From NCBI GenBank assembly GCA_008360975.2, contig CM039210.1, forward strand, positions 18,995,007-19,059,006: a stretch of 64,000 nt of DNA, written 5' to 3'. The position numbers and the translations under genes were made by a program. Of the stretch, positions 44,566 through 56,124 are shown in pieces. Numbering within the stretch: position 1 is the stretch's first letter; each line of letters starts with the position of its first letter. The notes beneath the pieces were generated by a model. It saw only the letters and a program-made list of their open reading frames with translations. It had not been told where the DNA came from and ran no database searches. The stretch is from Lichenostomus cassidix (Eukaryota; Chordata; Aves; Passeriformes; Meliphagidae).

Positions 44566-44697
44566 CTGTAATAGCAATTCGGTCATAGTTTTCTAATTGC
44601 ACTATGGTTTCTAACTCCTCTTACTTGTTTCCCATGCTGCGTGCATTGGTGCAGAGACACTTCAGCTGGTCTGTCAACCTCTTCAGCTTTTCAGGGA
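44566..44697 (-). mobile_element. CR1 LINE, minus strand, right piece (ORF1/ORF2 junction)
   Basis: CTGTAATAGCAATTCGGTCATAG, then TTGTTTCCCATGCTGCGTGC equals the CR1 endonuclease start (compare 16060-16090), continuing the 42382-43144 piece. Confidence 0.75.
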
Positions 44698-45655
44698 TGC
44701 CCTCTCATTTCTGTGGCATGTTGACACAGAAATTGCTTTTCAAGACCTAAGATAGTGTTTCGAGCACTGGCATGGTTTACAGGGTATGCTTCTATTCAAC
44801 CAGTAGTTGCTTCTACTATGGTGAGTATGTAGTACTTGCCTTGTCGTGTTTGTGGCAATGGTCCGATGTAGTCAATTTGCCAAGCCTCACCATGTTGAAA
44901 ATCCAGCCACTGCTCTGTATTCCAGGGAGACTTTATTCATGTGACTGACTTGATTGTGGTGCATGTTTCATATTCATGAGTGACCTGTGTGATGGCCTCA
45001 ATGGTCCTGTCCACCTCTCTCCCATTTGTGTGTTGCATTTCTCCCTAGCTTCCCCAATGTTTCATGGGCCTATTGAGCTACAAATAGTTCACCCTTCTGC
45101 TCCCAGTTTAGGTCCACCTGAGCCACTTCAATTTTGACAGTCTTCTCTACCTGTTTTTTGTTTTGATGTTCTTCAATGGCATGGTTTTTGGGCATGTGAG
45201 CATTGACATGCTGTACCTTCACAGCAATATTTTCTACTTGAGCAGCCATGTCTTGTCACAGTGTGTCATGGTCCCTCTGGATCTCTGAAATTTTAAGGAC
45301 AACATACTCCATAAATTAAGTTTTAATTTATTAGCTTATAAAAGAAATATAACAAACAAACCTGACAAAAAAGGGGTCAATCCCCTTTGCACACACTAGT
45401 TTATCATGTGAATTCACTTATTTGCCATATAAATCATAAGGTTTCATAACTTATAACCCATAACTCTTAACTCATGCACCTATGAGCAAAATCGTTACCT
45501 AGCTGATGGTGGGAATGCTCATCCTTCTTGTTCCATCACAGTGCCTCATCCCCTGTATCACACCAGGAAGCATCAAAGCCTCAGCAGTCCAGCTGCTGTT
45601 GGATCCAGTTCAAATCTTTTTGGATTACCTGATGTTTTTATAACTTCTAACTTAT

Positions 45656-47049
45656 AATCATAGAATATGCTGAGTTGGAAGGGACCCATTATGATCATCA
45701 AGTCCACCTCCTGGCCCTGCACAGAACACCTCAAGAATCACACCATGTGCTTGAGAGCATTGTCCAAACACTTGAACTCTGTCAGGCTTGGTGCTGTGAC
45801 CACTTCCCTGGGGAGCTGTTCCAGTGCTCAATTACCCTCTGGGTGAAAAAACTTTTTTCTGATATCTAACCTAAACCTCCCCTGATTCAGCTTTATGCCA
45901 TTTCCTTGAGTCCTGTCACTGGTCATGAGAGCAAAGAGATTGGCACCTGCCCTTCCACTTCCCCTCATGAGGATGTTGTCAACTGCAATGAGGTCTCCCC
46001 TCAGTCTCCTCCAGGCTGAACAGACAAAGTGACCTCAGCCGCTCCTCATACGGCTTCGCTTCCAGATTTTTCACCATTCTCATGGCCCTCCTTTGGATGC
46101 TCTCTAATAGTTTAATGCCTTTTTTATATTGTGGTGCCCAAAACTGCACACAGTACTCGAGGTGAAGCCACACGAGTGCAGAGTTTTCTTGGTTTGAGAC
46201 AATTTAAAGGAGAACACTCTGAAACGAGTTGCCTCCTCTAAGGGTTCCAACAATCCCTTTCCACCAATAAGAAATGAATACTAATAGATGAAAGTGAAAA
46301 AACCAACAGTTTATTAACAAGCAGAATGCCAACAGGAAGGGAAAAACATAAATAAAAAATAACTGCTAGGTATCAAACTGTTAGACCTCACCACCCCACT
46401 GGAACAAAGAGAGACACGAAATGCCAGAGAATACCTGTTCTCAATATGTGATACAAGATGGCGTCAGCTCCCTCTCGGAAAGGTAGGAGCTTCACGGAGC
46501 AGTTCCAGCAGCAGACGAAGGCCTGATGGCTCGTCTGGCATCAACTTCCTTCCCATGGCAAGGCACAGCAGAGTGGTCACGGCAGGCAAAGCAGCTGGGC
46601 TGGAACCACTCAGTGTCTTCCTCTCCCCAGCCCAGCATGGTTAAACAGTGGCTTGGGCTGGAGCAGGGCATCTCTGCTCCACTTCTCTTGGCGCGATGCC
46701 TCCGGCTTTGGACAAGCAGCTGTGGAATTTGCCTCAAGGCAGCCCAAAGATCGCTACTGCAGCTTCTCTGAGCCAAGGAAAGGAGAAGCTTTTTGCCTGG
46801 GCAAACACCAAGCCAGCGAAGCAAATACCACACTGCACAGAGCCATGAAAAACCTGGGCAGGGAGCTTTTAAAAAATGCCCTGCGCAAAAGCAAACTCTC
46901 CCCCACCCCCCCCCCCCACACAAGGTCCCAGGCTGCAGGGACTTCAAGATACAGTAATAATTTTTGGGCACAGATGATTATGGGATACGCTATCATTATG
47001 AATCACCCCAAGACAAGATTAGAGTGAGACAATCACCTCTTTTGACCTT
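45656..47049 (-). mobile_element. CR1 LINE, minus strand, nested in an LTR and itself split by one
   Basis: 3' end at 45656 (ATCATAGAATATGCTGAGTTGG). C-terminal ORF2 region to 46184, with the minus frame at 46173-45979: [20 protein letters not shown]. Resumes at 47016-47049 (GAGACAATCACCTCTTTTGACC). Confidence 0.85.
46185..47015 (-). mobile_element. Solo LTR (family E), minus orientation, 5-bp TSD
   Basis: An 831-bp LTR flanked by AGAGT (46180-46184) and AGATT (47016-47020). Starts TTTCTTGGTTTGAGAC and ends CACCCCAAGACA; related to 29660-30733. Contains a C-rich run at about 46903-46919. Several ORFs of about 120 residues on both strands have no domain. Confidence 0.8.
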
Positions 47050-47302
47050 GGAACCTTGGTCTATACCATTTCCATGAGCTAGCAGATACTGATGAAACTG
47101 TCAGACAATCAGTATGCGAAGATAACAGTTGCAGGAGACAGCAAGCAATAGTGGTTGTATAATGGCCTTTTAGCTCTTTCTGGCCACCTGTCCTGCCTAC
47201 ATGATACTCTCCCTTTGACCTAATGTCACTTCTCTCAGCATGCATCAGGCCTTAGCATGAGCTGTGATAGCCAAAATCTGAGCAGGAATTGAGCAGTCAT
47301 AC

Positions 47303-48085
47303 AGTACAGCAGCCCAGATGGGTTTATGTCTGCACTGCTACCAATTGGTCTTCTTTCATTGCTGCAGCCACCCCCATAGGGCATTAGCCACTATCCAGGA
47401 GTCAGTACAGAGATGGAATACTGGCCACTTTTCTCGTTCAACAATCCCTAGGGTTAGTTGGATGGTTTTCACTTTGACAAATGGTCATGTTCTCCTTCAG
47501 TGGCTTCGGCATCTTATCGTGTGGGACTCTACACAGCAGCTTTCCACTTCTTATGATTTCCTAAAATACGATAGGATCCATCAGTAAACAGAGCATAATG
47601 ACTTTCATCTTCTGATAACTCATTATATGGCATGAGCCACCTCCTCAGGCAATATTCCAAAATCTCTGCCTTCTGGATGGTCTCTTTCCGGATTTTGGGG
47701 TGATTGGGTTTCTGCAGTCAAGTACATCGTGTGATCGAGTATATTGTGTGATCAATGCTACCCACTTACTCCATGTAGCACTGGTTGCATGATGTGTCAA
47801 GGGGATGGTTCCCTTTGAACATCCCGTGTAGTACAAGCAATTGCGGTGCCAAGAGATGTGCTTCTGTCCCAACAACTTCTGAAGCAGCTCAAACCCCCTT
47901 AATTCCTAGAGCTCAACCTTGTGTTTCTCCTAATGTTCTTTGCCAGAGGATCTAGGTGAGACCCTGCTCCCCAGCTGCAGTGTAGAGTATATTTTGCATG
48001 GCTGATTCTGTCCTAACAGGCCCAAGAGCTACTGCATAAGCTATTTCCTGTTTGATCTGCTCAAAGGCTTGTTGCTCAGGGCCTC
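47303..48085 (-). pseudogene. ERV-L RNase H to RT C-terminal remnant, copy 3
   Basis: Nucleotide match to 38520-39390 of copy 2 in the same order: the RNase H region near 47330-47600, the CTTACTCCATGTA(G/A)CACTGGTTG block at 47764, and the GAGACCCTGCTCCCCA(G/A)CTGCAGTGTAGAG block at 47960. No open frame longer than 76 residues survives. Confidence 0.7.
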
Positions 48086-48206
48086 TGTTCTGATTTTGGC
48101 TAGGATAGAGTTAATTTTCTTCACAATAGCTGGTATGTGGCTGTGTGTTGGATTTTTGCTGGAAAGACTGACAATAATTCAGGGATGTTTTAGTTATTGC
48201 TGAGCA

Positions 48207-48500
48207 TGGCGTATGAACGGGAGAGACAGATGCTGTATGCGAACGAATCTGCTTTATTACAAAGTTAAACAGTATATATACTTTTAGTCTGAGAAGCTGT
48301 TTTTAGCTGTCTGCTTAGCTAGTTACAATTCCCAAAAAAATCTGTCAGTTTTGACAGTTTGTTATTCTTCTCTCAGGGCCACAAGGAAACAGAGCAGGAA
48401 GCTGTTCCTGTTTCAGATCTGTGTGGTCAGCATTCCTCCATGCCAGTTAGCTGCGGCCTCCCGTCCAGGCATCTGCTGCTGTTTTTTCTGTAACCCTACA
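48207..48500 (-). mobile_element. Solo LTR (family I), minus orientation, flanked by GCTGAGCA
   Basis: A 294-bp insert, TGGCGTATGAACGG to TAACCCTACA. On its minus strand TATATATAC (about 48272) and AATAAAGCAGATTCG (about 48251) are in promoter / polyadenylation order. GCTGAGCA occurs on both sides (48199-48206 and 48501-48508), two bases longer than any usual retroviral duplication. Confidence 0.8.
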
Positions 48501-48628
48501 GCTGAGCAGTGCTTGCACAGTCAAGGCCTTTTCTGCTTCTTGTACTACCCTTCCAGTGAGTAGGCTGGGGGTGCACAAGAAGTTGGGAGGAGACACAGCA
48601 GGGATAGCTGACCCCAACTGACCACAGG

Positions 48629-49072
48629 TGTTACCAAAAATTGGTAAAAATAAAAAAACTCCTTAACAGCAATGTAGTATTAAGAAGCAGGCATTCTTTA
48701 TTTGGCTGGATGCACGAGGGGATATCACCTCCAAAATATCATGCATGCTGAATACAGAAAAGCTCCTGTTTATATACTATATTTTACATACATATTTATT
48801 GATTTTCCCAGAATAAACATACATATGATAATAATTTCCCCAAAATTATTAACATATTTTCCCTCCCCTTTATGCATGCATTCTTCTGTCCTGGGGGTCT
48901 CTTTGGTGGTCCCTGGTGGTCGGTGACCCCAAAGTCATACCTGACCACCCAGTAAACTGGTAAAAGTTGGCACAACTGGGCTTGTTGCTTTCCAGTTCTT
49001 CTTACAGAATGGGCATTGTGCAGTTCCATAGATCAGTGGTTTTTGAAGAATAAGCATTGTGTTAGCCCACCA
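48629..49072 (-). mobile_element. Solo LTR (family C), minus orientation
   Basis: A 444-bp insert, TGTTACCAAAAATTGG to GTTAGCCCACCA, with GCAGGCATTCTTTATTTGG as in 12865-13240. CAGGTG is found at both borders (48625-48630 and 49071-49076), overlapping the presumed LTR ends, so the exact edges could shift by two bases. Confidence 0.7.
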
Positions 49073-49409
49073 GGTGCAGATGATTTTTCATCTGGCAACA
49101 CAAGGCATTATGTTCAGTAATAAAGTTAGGGGGGAGGTTGGCAGGGGGGAACTACTCAGGGACTGTCTGGGCATCCATCAGTCGGTTGGGGGGGAACAGT
49201 TGTTTTCATTTGCATCACTTGCTTCCTTGGATTTTATTTTTCTGTCTGTTTTTATTTATTATTATTTTATTTCAGTTATTAAACTGTTTTAATCTCAACC
49301 CATGAGTTTTCTCATTTTTACTCTTCTGATTCTCTCCCCTATCCCACTGGGTGAGAACAAGCGAGCGGGCAGCTATGTGGTACTTGCTGGCTGGGGTTAA
49401 ACCATGACA

Positions 49410-50760
49410 GTCCTACTCAAAATAGTTTTTCTTTCAGGTTACTTGATAGAGAAGGCTCAAAAGCTGACTATAACCTGGAATATGCATTCTCCAGAATCCT
49501 ACTAGGCCTAGGAAATCTTGATTCTTCCTTGTTAGCTGGTGGGGACATAGTTCCTGTTTTATTGTTCATATCCATAGGGATGTGAGGACATCAATCCTGC
49601 TATTTTACTCCCAAGAAATGGATTTTCTCTGCAGGTCCATTGACATGGCTTTTTTTTTTTTTAATGACAAAACCAACTTGCAGAAGAATCTGAATTATTC
49701 TTTTTCTCTTCTTAAAATACTTCTACTTTATTGCCCCACGCACTGATTTCATCAGTGTATTGTAAATGTTCAGGGGCATCACCTTGTTCCAGTGCAGTTT
49801 GGATTAGTCCGACACAAATGGCAGGGCTGTGCTTCCACTCCTGGGGCAGTTGATTCCAGGTATATTTGATGTTCCTCCATGTGAAAGTAAACTACAACCT
49901 GCAATCTGCTGCCAAAGGAGTTGGGAAAAAAAACCAAACATATCACTTGTGTCTGCCTTTGACTCCAGTTCATATTGGAGTTCTGGTGTGTCTGGTATGG
50001 CAGCACTCAGTGGTGGTGTGACTTCATTTAGGCTATACTAGTATGCCTTCATCAGACTTTGGCACTGGTTATATGGGACTATTAAAGGATGAATGAGTCT
50101 TGCTGACCTCTTCTTGGTTCTCCAATTGATGAATTAGCTTGTGTATGGGAGCCAGGGAGTCTCAGTTTGTGTGATATTGTCACCAGTGCACTGTCCTGGT
50201 TGCAATTGACTCCTGCTGTTCCTTGACCTGCAGCAACCCCACAACAGGATTGCTTGAGAGGACAAGCAGGGTAGACAGCTGTTTAACTTTCTGTGTGTTA
50301 ATGGTGGCTACACCAAAAGCCCACTGGTACCCTTTTAGGTCCTTGAGGTACCCTCTCTTGGGGTAGTCTAAGTTATGTATACTCAGAGCATCCAAACCAG
50401 TCAGAATAGGGCGCATTTGCACTTGTCTCCTGTGCACTGATGTTTACCAAAGCCTTGTACTTTTGTAGGTCTGATGTTTCAGGCCATCAAATCTACACAT
50501 ACTGCATACCCAGTCATCCTTTCCCTCCTTCTGGCTGAAGACAGGGACCCTGTCTTTCTGTTTCTGGTTGGAGTATTCACTGTCTGACCCTTGCAGTGTC
50601 AGATGAGAAGTCCCCTCACAAGAATCAAGGAAAGTGATTGTAGTCTCTTCTATGTGTGGGAGATTGATGATTGCCTTTTTGTGTCTGAACAGCAATTAAA
50701 CTGATGGCCTTCTTGGATGACCCTCTTCTTAGCATCTGTCTTTCCTCAACCGAATACTAG
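49410..50760 (-). pseudogene. ERV-L RT and protease remnant, copy 3
   Basis: Collinear with 39430-40500. The place of the YIDD motif reads TACACTGATGAA on the minus strand at about 49747-49758 (Y-T-D-E), so the catalytic pair is lost. Minus frame 50437-50180 has LDYPKRGYLKDLKGYQWAFG, the protease-RT linker. Further upstream (50695-50444) a frame ends in DDWVCSMCRFDG, not recognised. Confidence 0.7.
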
Positions 50761-50789
50761 CAATGCCCACTTTCAACCATATCACAGAC

Positions 50790-51415
50790 TGCCACGTCTA
50801 CTTGGTTTTTGAACATTTCCAGGGATGGTGACTCCATCAGTTTCCTGGGTAGCCTGTTCCAATGTGTAACCACTCTTTCAGTGAAGAAATTATTCTTAAT
50901 ATCCAACCTGAACATCCCCTGGTGCAACTTGAGGCCATTTCCCCTTATCCTATAGCTAGTTGCCTGGGAGAAGATTCTGACCCCTGCTTTGCCACAACCT
51001 CCTTTCAGGTAGTTTTAGAGAGTTATAAGGTGTCCCCTGAGACTTCTTTTCCCCAGAATAAACAACCCCGCTTCCCTCAGCTGCTCCAGACCCTTTACCA
51101 GCTTTGTTGCCCTTCCCTGGACATGCTTCAGCCCCTCGATGTCCTTCTTGCAGTGAAGGGCCCAGAACTGGATGCAGTATTCGAGGTGCAGTTTCACCAG
51201 TGCCAAGTACATGGGGACAATCACTTCCCTGGTCCTGCTGGCCACACTATTTCTGATATAAGCCAGGATGTCATTGGCCTTCTTGCCCACCTGGGCACAC
51301 ACTAGCTCATGTTTAGTTGTTGTCAACCAACATCCCTCAGGTCCATTTCTGCCAAGCAGCTTTCCAGTTACTCTTCCTCAAGCCTGTAGCGCTGCATGGA
51401 GTTTGTTGTGACTCA
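50790..51415 (-). mobile_element. CR1 LINE, minus strand, C-terminal ORF2 part
   Basis: The left end lacks the very 3' tail (starts GTTTTTGAACATTTCCAGGG). Minus frame 51326-51015 has [20 protein letters not shown], then [15 protein letters not shown]. Ends near CTGTAGCGCTGCATGG. Confidence 0.8.
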
Positions 51416-52156
51416 AATGCACAACTGAATGGTAGAAAATATAAGTTGTATAGTAATAAGATGTTGCTGTCATATCCTGGGTAGTGGCTATCTTTCTTCA
51501 CATGTTGTTGGGTTCTGAGGAAGATGAATGCGGTTAGCTGTTATTAGTGAGAAGCTAAGCTACTTCATATTTGTAAAAATGTGCAGATTAAGGCAGTTTC
51601 TTGGGTTTGAATAAATAGTAGATCTCTTAAATTGTTGATAAAAGCATTATTTTATAAGAATTTTTTAAAATATGGATGATTGAATTTATTAAATGAACAG
51701 TTACTAAGGTGTAACATATGCAAAGTTGACTCAAAAAGCAAATTTTTATTACCTGTAAGTATGTGAATACTTTAAAAACTCGTTCTTCATAGAGTTTTGT
51801 CAAGAAAAGTTGTAGCAAAAGGATGAATAGAAATTAAGTCACATCTTTTATATTTCCAAATAAGAGAGAAACTTTTAGAAAGCTGGTTGGCTGTCATTGA
51901 TGTTTACAGTGGTTCCATAGAGGGTAGAATATTGAAATTGAACTGCTGAATTCCTGCCTTCCTAATCCTTGTTCTTTTGTCATAGACAGGTCATTTCAGA
52001 GTAAATATGCATCCATGCTGTATGAGGGAGTAGAGCTCTGAAAGAATTCTTTAAAAATACTCTATGCATATGTTTTTAGTGTCCTAGTATCTAAGGTGTA
52101 AATAATTCGGTAATGAATGACTGTTAAAGCTTTGTGTATAGATAGATGTTTCACTA
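51416..52156. other. Unique AT-rich intron-like sequence
   Basis: No repeat or coding signal recognised. Its right end carries the target site of the LTR at 52163 (GTTCTT). Confidence 0.5.
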
Positions 52157-52162
52157 GTTCTT

Positions 52163-52688
52163 TAACGCGGAGGGGGAGGAGGGGTGGAACCAGGCCTCTG
52201 TGTTTACCGAAAGTGTCTCTATGGCTATCAAGAGATCACTCCAGCCAGCACTGCTCTGGTGCTGTACAGAAAGGCCCTTCTCACACCCGTGCCGGTGTAA
52301 GGCACATATTCTCACTCACCCACGGAGTTGGATAACTCGTGCATCACCAGAGACAAAGAACTCAGAGCGCTCAGTCAGCTGGAGGTTCCAGGGGTTTATT
52401 CTGAAGGGTTCCAGGGTGAAAGAGGGCGAGAGACCCCAGCTGTCTACATTTAAAGGGATGGCTGGAGGGTCAGGGGAGAGGAGGCGGGGGGGAACACCAC
52501 AACCAGTGGGGAGGAGGAAGGGATGGAATCAGGGGTTAGGTTACAGCTGGGGGGATTTACATAATTTGGGGAGGGACCATCGTGTTCTCCAGGGGGGAGG
52601 CTAAGATGTCTCCCACCAGTGAAGCCCTGCTGTATTGGAACCACTCAGCTCCCCAGCAGTTCCTGAGGTGGTATTATCTACCCCAACA
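52163..52688 (-). mobile_element. Solo LTR (distant family D), minus orientation, TSD GTTCTT
   Basis: A 526-bp insert, TAACGCGGAGGG to CTACCCCAACA, flanked by GTTCTT at 52157-52162 and 52689-52694. The left terminal TG has become TA. GGGGTTTATTCTG at about 52393 is the reverse of the polyadenylation signal. Inserted in unique sequence. Confidence 0.8.
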
Positions 52689-52694
52689 GTTCTT

Positions 52695-54237
52695 CACAAG
52701 TGTTGGGAGGGAAATTACTAGAAATTGGAGTTTTAATTTAAATTATATGTTGATAAAAGTACATTTTACTTTTTAAAATTAAGTTGTTGCAAGCTCAGTT
52801 GGCGCTAGCAAATTCTCCTATTCTTCCTATAGCCTGATTCCTTTTTAGTGGAATAGAGGAAGTGTGGGTTTCTAATACCAAACTTCAGGTTCAACTTTTG
52901 TTTCAGTTTTAGTATGCGTCTTTTGAAATAATAAGGGAAGCAAGAAATTCTTCATAGGGCAAGTATATGGCAAAATGTCATTCAGGTCATTAGCCAGATA
53001 TTATTGAATCTGGTTGTAATGTTGCTAATGTGGGATGCAGATTAAATAAGCAGCATTTATAATTTTTTAACTTTTGACAAATGGTTAATAGCTGGCATTG
53101 CTATTTATGAACCCTCCAAAGCTGACCAAAATTGCAAGGTTTTTTTGAATACATTATCTTGAAGAACCTACATTTCTTCTAGTTTTAGTGTTAGTTAGTA
53201 TTTAAAATTGCAACCATGTAACTTTTTCCCCCCTGAAACCTGGAGGGAATTTCAGAAAGCTAATTTAGCATGAGACTAAATTAAAAACCTCTAATGAAAA
53301 TGAGCTTTTTTTTCCCTCCCCCTCATCGCATTCTGAATATGGTATGCATATGTAGTTTCCCATTGCTCTCTCTATTACCTTCATTTTTCTGTATTGTTTT
53401 CATCACTTCAGTTTTGTATTCATGCTTTTAATTTTTGCCTCTGTGTTGATATACAGGTTTTTAATTCATTTTGGCAGAATCTTATGCCTATAGCTAATTG
53501 TTACCATAAGTTGACATATTGATAGTTTGTCTGGCTTAGTGAACATGTAGTGTTATCATTGTCATTTATTTTATAATTAGCCTGCATGTCTTCGGGTTTA
53601 GTGTTTTAAGTTGGGAACAACTGGTATGGTTCCTTCAGTAGTGGGTTGTAGGACTTTCTTGGTCTTTTTTTTTCTTTCTTTCTTTCTGTAAAGAATTGCA
53701 GGGAGATACAGAGCAACATACAATTAAATAGAATGAAGAGGACTGATCAGATGTTCCAAAAGTATTTCCAGTTTATTCAAAGTCCAGTACAGTGTGAGAA
53801 GCCATAATTTGTCAACTATTGAATGAGACCAGCCAAGATGATCATCCTTTTTGCAGGCACTTCTAACTATTCATCAAAGAAAGATTACGCACTTTGAAAA
53901 GCTCTGGACAGAGACCATCTAATTTCTACACCACAATACTGGTGTGAATGTTATATCATCAATGTTTATGTTCCTAATAAATTCTTCCTGAATTTTATGT
54001 GAAAAGCAAAGGATGAAAAATAGATAAAATATTATAAAAGCACACCTTTCTTCTGATGAAAGTGAATTTAGTCACCCCTTTTCTGTTTTCTCTTTTTTTT
54101 AGCAATTCCACAAATGGAAAAATTAGCTGGCCTCTGATTAGCTTGTTTGCTTGGGGAGGGGAAGGAATTCGTCTGGGATTTTTTTGTGCATCTACATTTC
54201 TAGTACATCTACATTTTGGGAGGGGGAGGGGAAAGCA
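52695..54237. other. Unique AT-rich intron-like sequence
   Basis: No transposon signature. A (TTTC)n run near 53665-53685 is the only simple repeat. No coding exon recognised. Confidence 0.5.
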
Positions 54238-54243
54238 GGGGAG

Positions 54244-54975
54244 TGTCCTGGTTTAAAAGACTGGTGTCTGCCAAAGAAGGCAGGAACCGCCCTTAGTATA
54301 GAGAATATGACCCCCCCTTCCCTCCAAATTATTATAACTTTAAAATCAAGGGGCTTTCAGGCAAGAGATATGGGAAAAGGAATAACAGTTCTTTACTAGT
54401 ATTTATAATAAGGCAATAATACAGAAACAACGGTTTAAACTGACAAAGTCAGAATACAACCTGCCACCCTGTTAGTCAGGGTGGTGGTAGCAGTCCAGTT
54501 AAATGGTGGCTGCAGTCCTGTTGGAATGATGGATGTGGTCTTGTTGAAATGGTGATCCTGCAGAAAGGTCTGGTCAGTCTCTGGAGGTCCAGTGGTGACT
54601 CTCAAGTTCTTCTCCTCTGGGAATCCAGTGGAAGTCATCCCCCAGTGTTCCAGAGTCTCAGCTTATATGCATGTGGGAATGTTCAGTTCCTCCCCTCTGG
54701 GCAGGGCATCTCACAATGGGATGATGTAATCTTATGAGTCACTCCCGGAGACCTTGATGGCCCATCAGTGGAGATGGCCCCGGAGGGTGTTATCAGGGCT
54801 GAGTTATGCTGAAAATAAAGACCACTGCCCCAACTGTTTTTAACAGCTTTTGAAGATGGTAATGTGTGGAGTTACAAGATATAGGTAGCAGAGCAAGAGG
54901 CCTTGAAAGCCAAAGTGACCTTCTGTCTCTGGTCCGGAAGAAGCCCTGGGACCAGTGAAAAACATCCTGGTCACA
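54244..54975 (-). mobile_element. Solo LTR (family G), minus orientation
   Basis: About 732 bp, TGTCCTGGTTTAAAAGAC to CATCCTGGTCACA, flanks GGGGAG (54238-54243) and GGGGAA (54976-54981). Shares its left end with 43145 and the CTGACAAAGTCAGA ... GGTGGTGGTAGCAGTCC segment with 43145 and 61553. Right third not shared. Confidence 0.65.
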
Positions 54976-55013
54976 GGGGAAGTAGTCACAGGGGAAGTGG
55001 AAAGAGTGCATTG

Positions 55014-55235
55014 TAGGCCTGTGAACTGCTTGACCTGTCAGAAGTGAGGAACACTGTTTGTTACCTTAATAGGTATTGTTTACCTGTTGCCATAAAAGGT
55101 AATATTGTGAACCACGATAATTAGAGCACTTTGTAGTGCAGAGTTACTTCCTGTTTGTGTTGTAGTATATAAGCAATTATCACTGCGCAATAAAGGTCTT
55201 CGCCATACCATCCTGGAGTCCGTGTCCTTAAAAAC
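55014..55235 (+). mobile_element. Probable LTR, plus orientation (edges uncertain)
   Basis: TATA box AGTATATAAGCAA at about 55165 and polyadenylation signal CAATAAAGGTC at about 55190 are spaced as in a short LTR. Candidate ends are TGTAGGCCTG and AAAACACCACA. No duplication found. 55236-55369 remains unassigned. Confidence 0.5.
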
Positions 55236-55473
55236 ACCACAGTAAAGGAGTACATACTTTTGGTTACACCTTCCATGTAACCTAAGACAGGGAGCAAGAG
55301 AGAGAGGCATGTGATTTGGAGAGTCTCAGCAGGGGTGCTAGATTGGGGAGTACCATTTCTAAACCATGACAACCTGGCACCGAGGCTTGTGTCACCAGCA
55401 GCATTTTGGGTTCTTTGATTGTGGGTTAGTCTACACCACACCAGGCCTGTTAGCAACAGACAACATAGACCTG

Positions 55474-56051
55474 TGTCCTCGTTTCAGCTAGGGTAGAGTT
55501 AATTTCTTCTCAGTAGCTGTTACAGTGCGGTGTTTTGGATCCAGAATGAGAATGGTGTTGATACAATGATGTTTTGTGTTTTTGCTAAGTCATGTTTCTC
55601 CTAAGCCAAGGACTTTTTCCTTGTCTCATGCTCTGCCAGTGAGGAGGTTTGCAAAAAATGCAAGGGAGCATAGTTGGGACAGGTGACCCAAACTGACCAA
55701 AGGGATTCCACACCATAGAACATCATGCCCAGAATATAAACTGGGGGGAGTTACTTGGAAGAGGAGCCAATCTGAGTTTGGGAAGGATGGTCTGGCATTG
55801 GTCAGCAGGTGGTGAGCAATTGCATTACACATCACTTGATTTTTCCCTTTTTGTTATCATTATTAATTACCATAATTATTGCATTTTACTTTATTTTCAA
55901 TTATTAAACTGTTCTTTTCTCAACATACAAGTTTTACTTTGGTTTTCCTCCCCATTCCACCGAGGTTGGGGGTGAGGGAGAGGGGAAGAGAGGGGCATTG
56001 AGCAAGTGGCTTCATGGTATTTTAGCTCCAGCTGGCCTTAAAACCATGACA
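55474..56051 (+). mobile_element. Solo ERV-L LTR, plus orientation, TSD ACCTG
   Basis: A 578-bp LTR, TGTCCTCGTTTCAGCTAGGG to AAAACCATGACA, flanked by ACCTG at 55469-55473 and 56052-56056. Has TATA-like AATATAAACTGG at about 55733 and ACTGACCAAAGGGATTCCAC typical of ERV-L LTRs. 5-bp duplication as expected. Confidence 0.9.
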
Positions 56052-56124
56052 ACCTGTCTCAAATGGGGAATAGGATCTTTGTGCAGGAGTTAGCAGGGCT
56101 CATTGAAAGAGCTTTAAACTAGAT

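Larger units (their letters stand above)
45267..47302 (-). mobile_element. LTR (family H), minus orientation, split by a CR1
   Basis: Outer LTR in ERV-L copy 3, in two pieces: 45267-45655 and about 47050-47302, edges TGTGTCATGG and GAGCAGTCA. Flanks CACAG (45262-45266) and TACAG (47303-47307) agree at four of five bases. ERV-L sequence resumes at once (ACAGCAGCCCAGATGGG). The left piece is AT-rich with a minus-strand AATAAA-like signal. Confidence 0.6.
48086..49409 (+). mobile_element. ERV-L LTR, plus orientation, containing two nested LTRs
   Basis: Starts TGTTCTGATTTTGGCTAGGATAG and ends GGGTTAAACCATGACA. It shares AGCAGTGCTTGCACAGTCAAGG and GACAGCTGACC-type segments with other ERV-L LTRs. 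Removing 48207-48500 and 48629-49072 leaves about 580 bp, the normal length. Flanks GCCTC / GTCCT are not a clear duplication. It is opposite in orientation to the ERV-L it sits in. Confidence 0.8.
44698..50760 (-). mobile_element. ERV-L internal region, copy 3, broken by nested insertions
   Basis: ERV-L pieces are 44698-45266 (integrase/RNase H side), 47303-48085 (RNase H to RT end) and 49410-50760 (RT and protease). All are minus and collinear with copy 2. Shared words include TTTCAAGACCTAAGAT, GCAGCCCAGATGGGTTT, AGGAGTCAGTACAGAGATGG, GACTATAACCTGGAATATGCAT. Insertions at 45267-47302 and 48086-49409 split it. No LTR of its own was found at either end. Confidence 0.8.

Noticed and set aside
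48207..48500. hAT-type DNA transposon (8-bp duplication)
   Set aside because: No terminal inverted repeats of the hAT kind; TATA and AATAAA are in LTR order and the ends are TG...CA.
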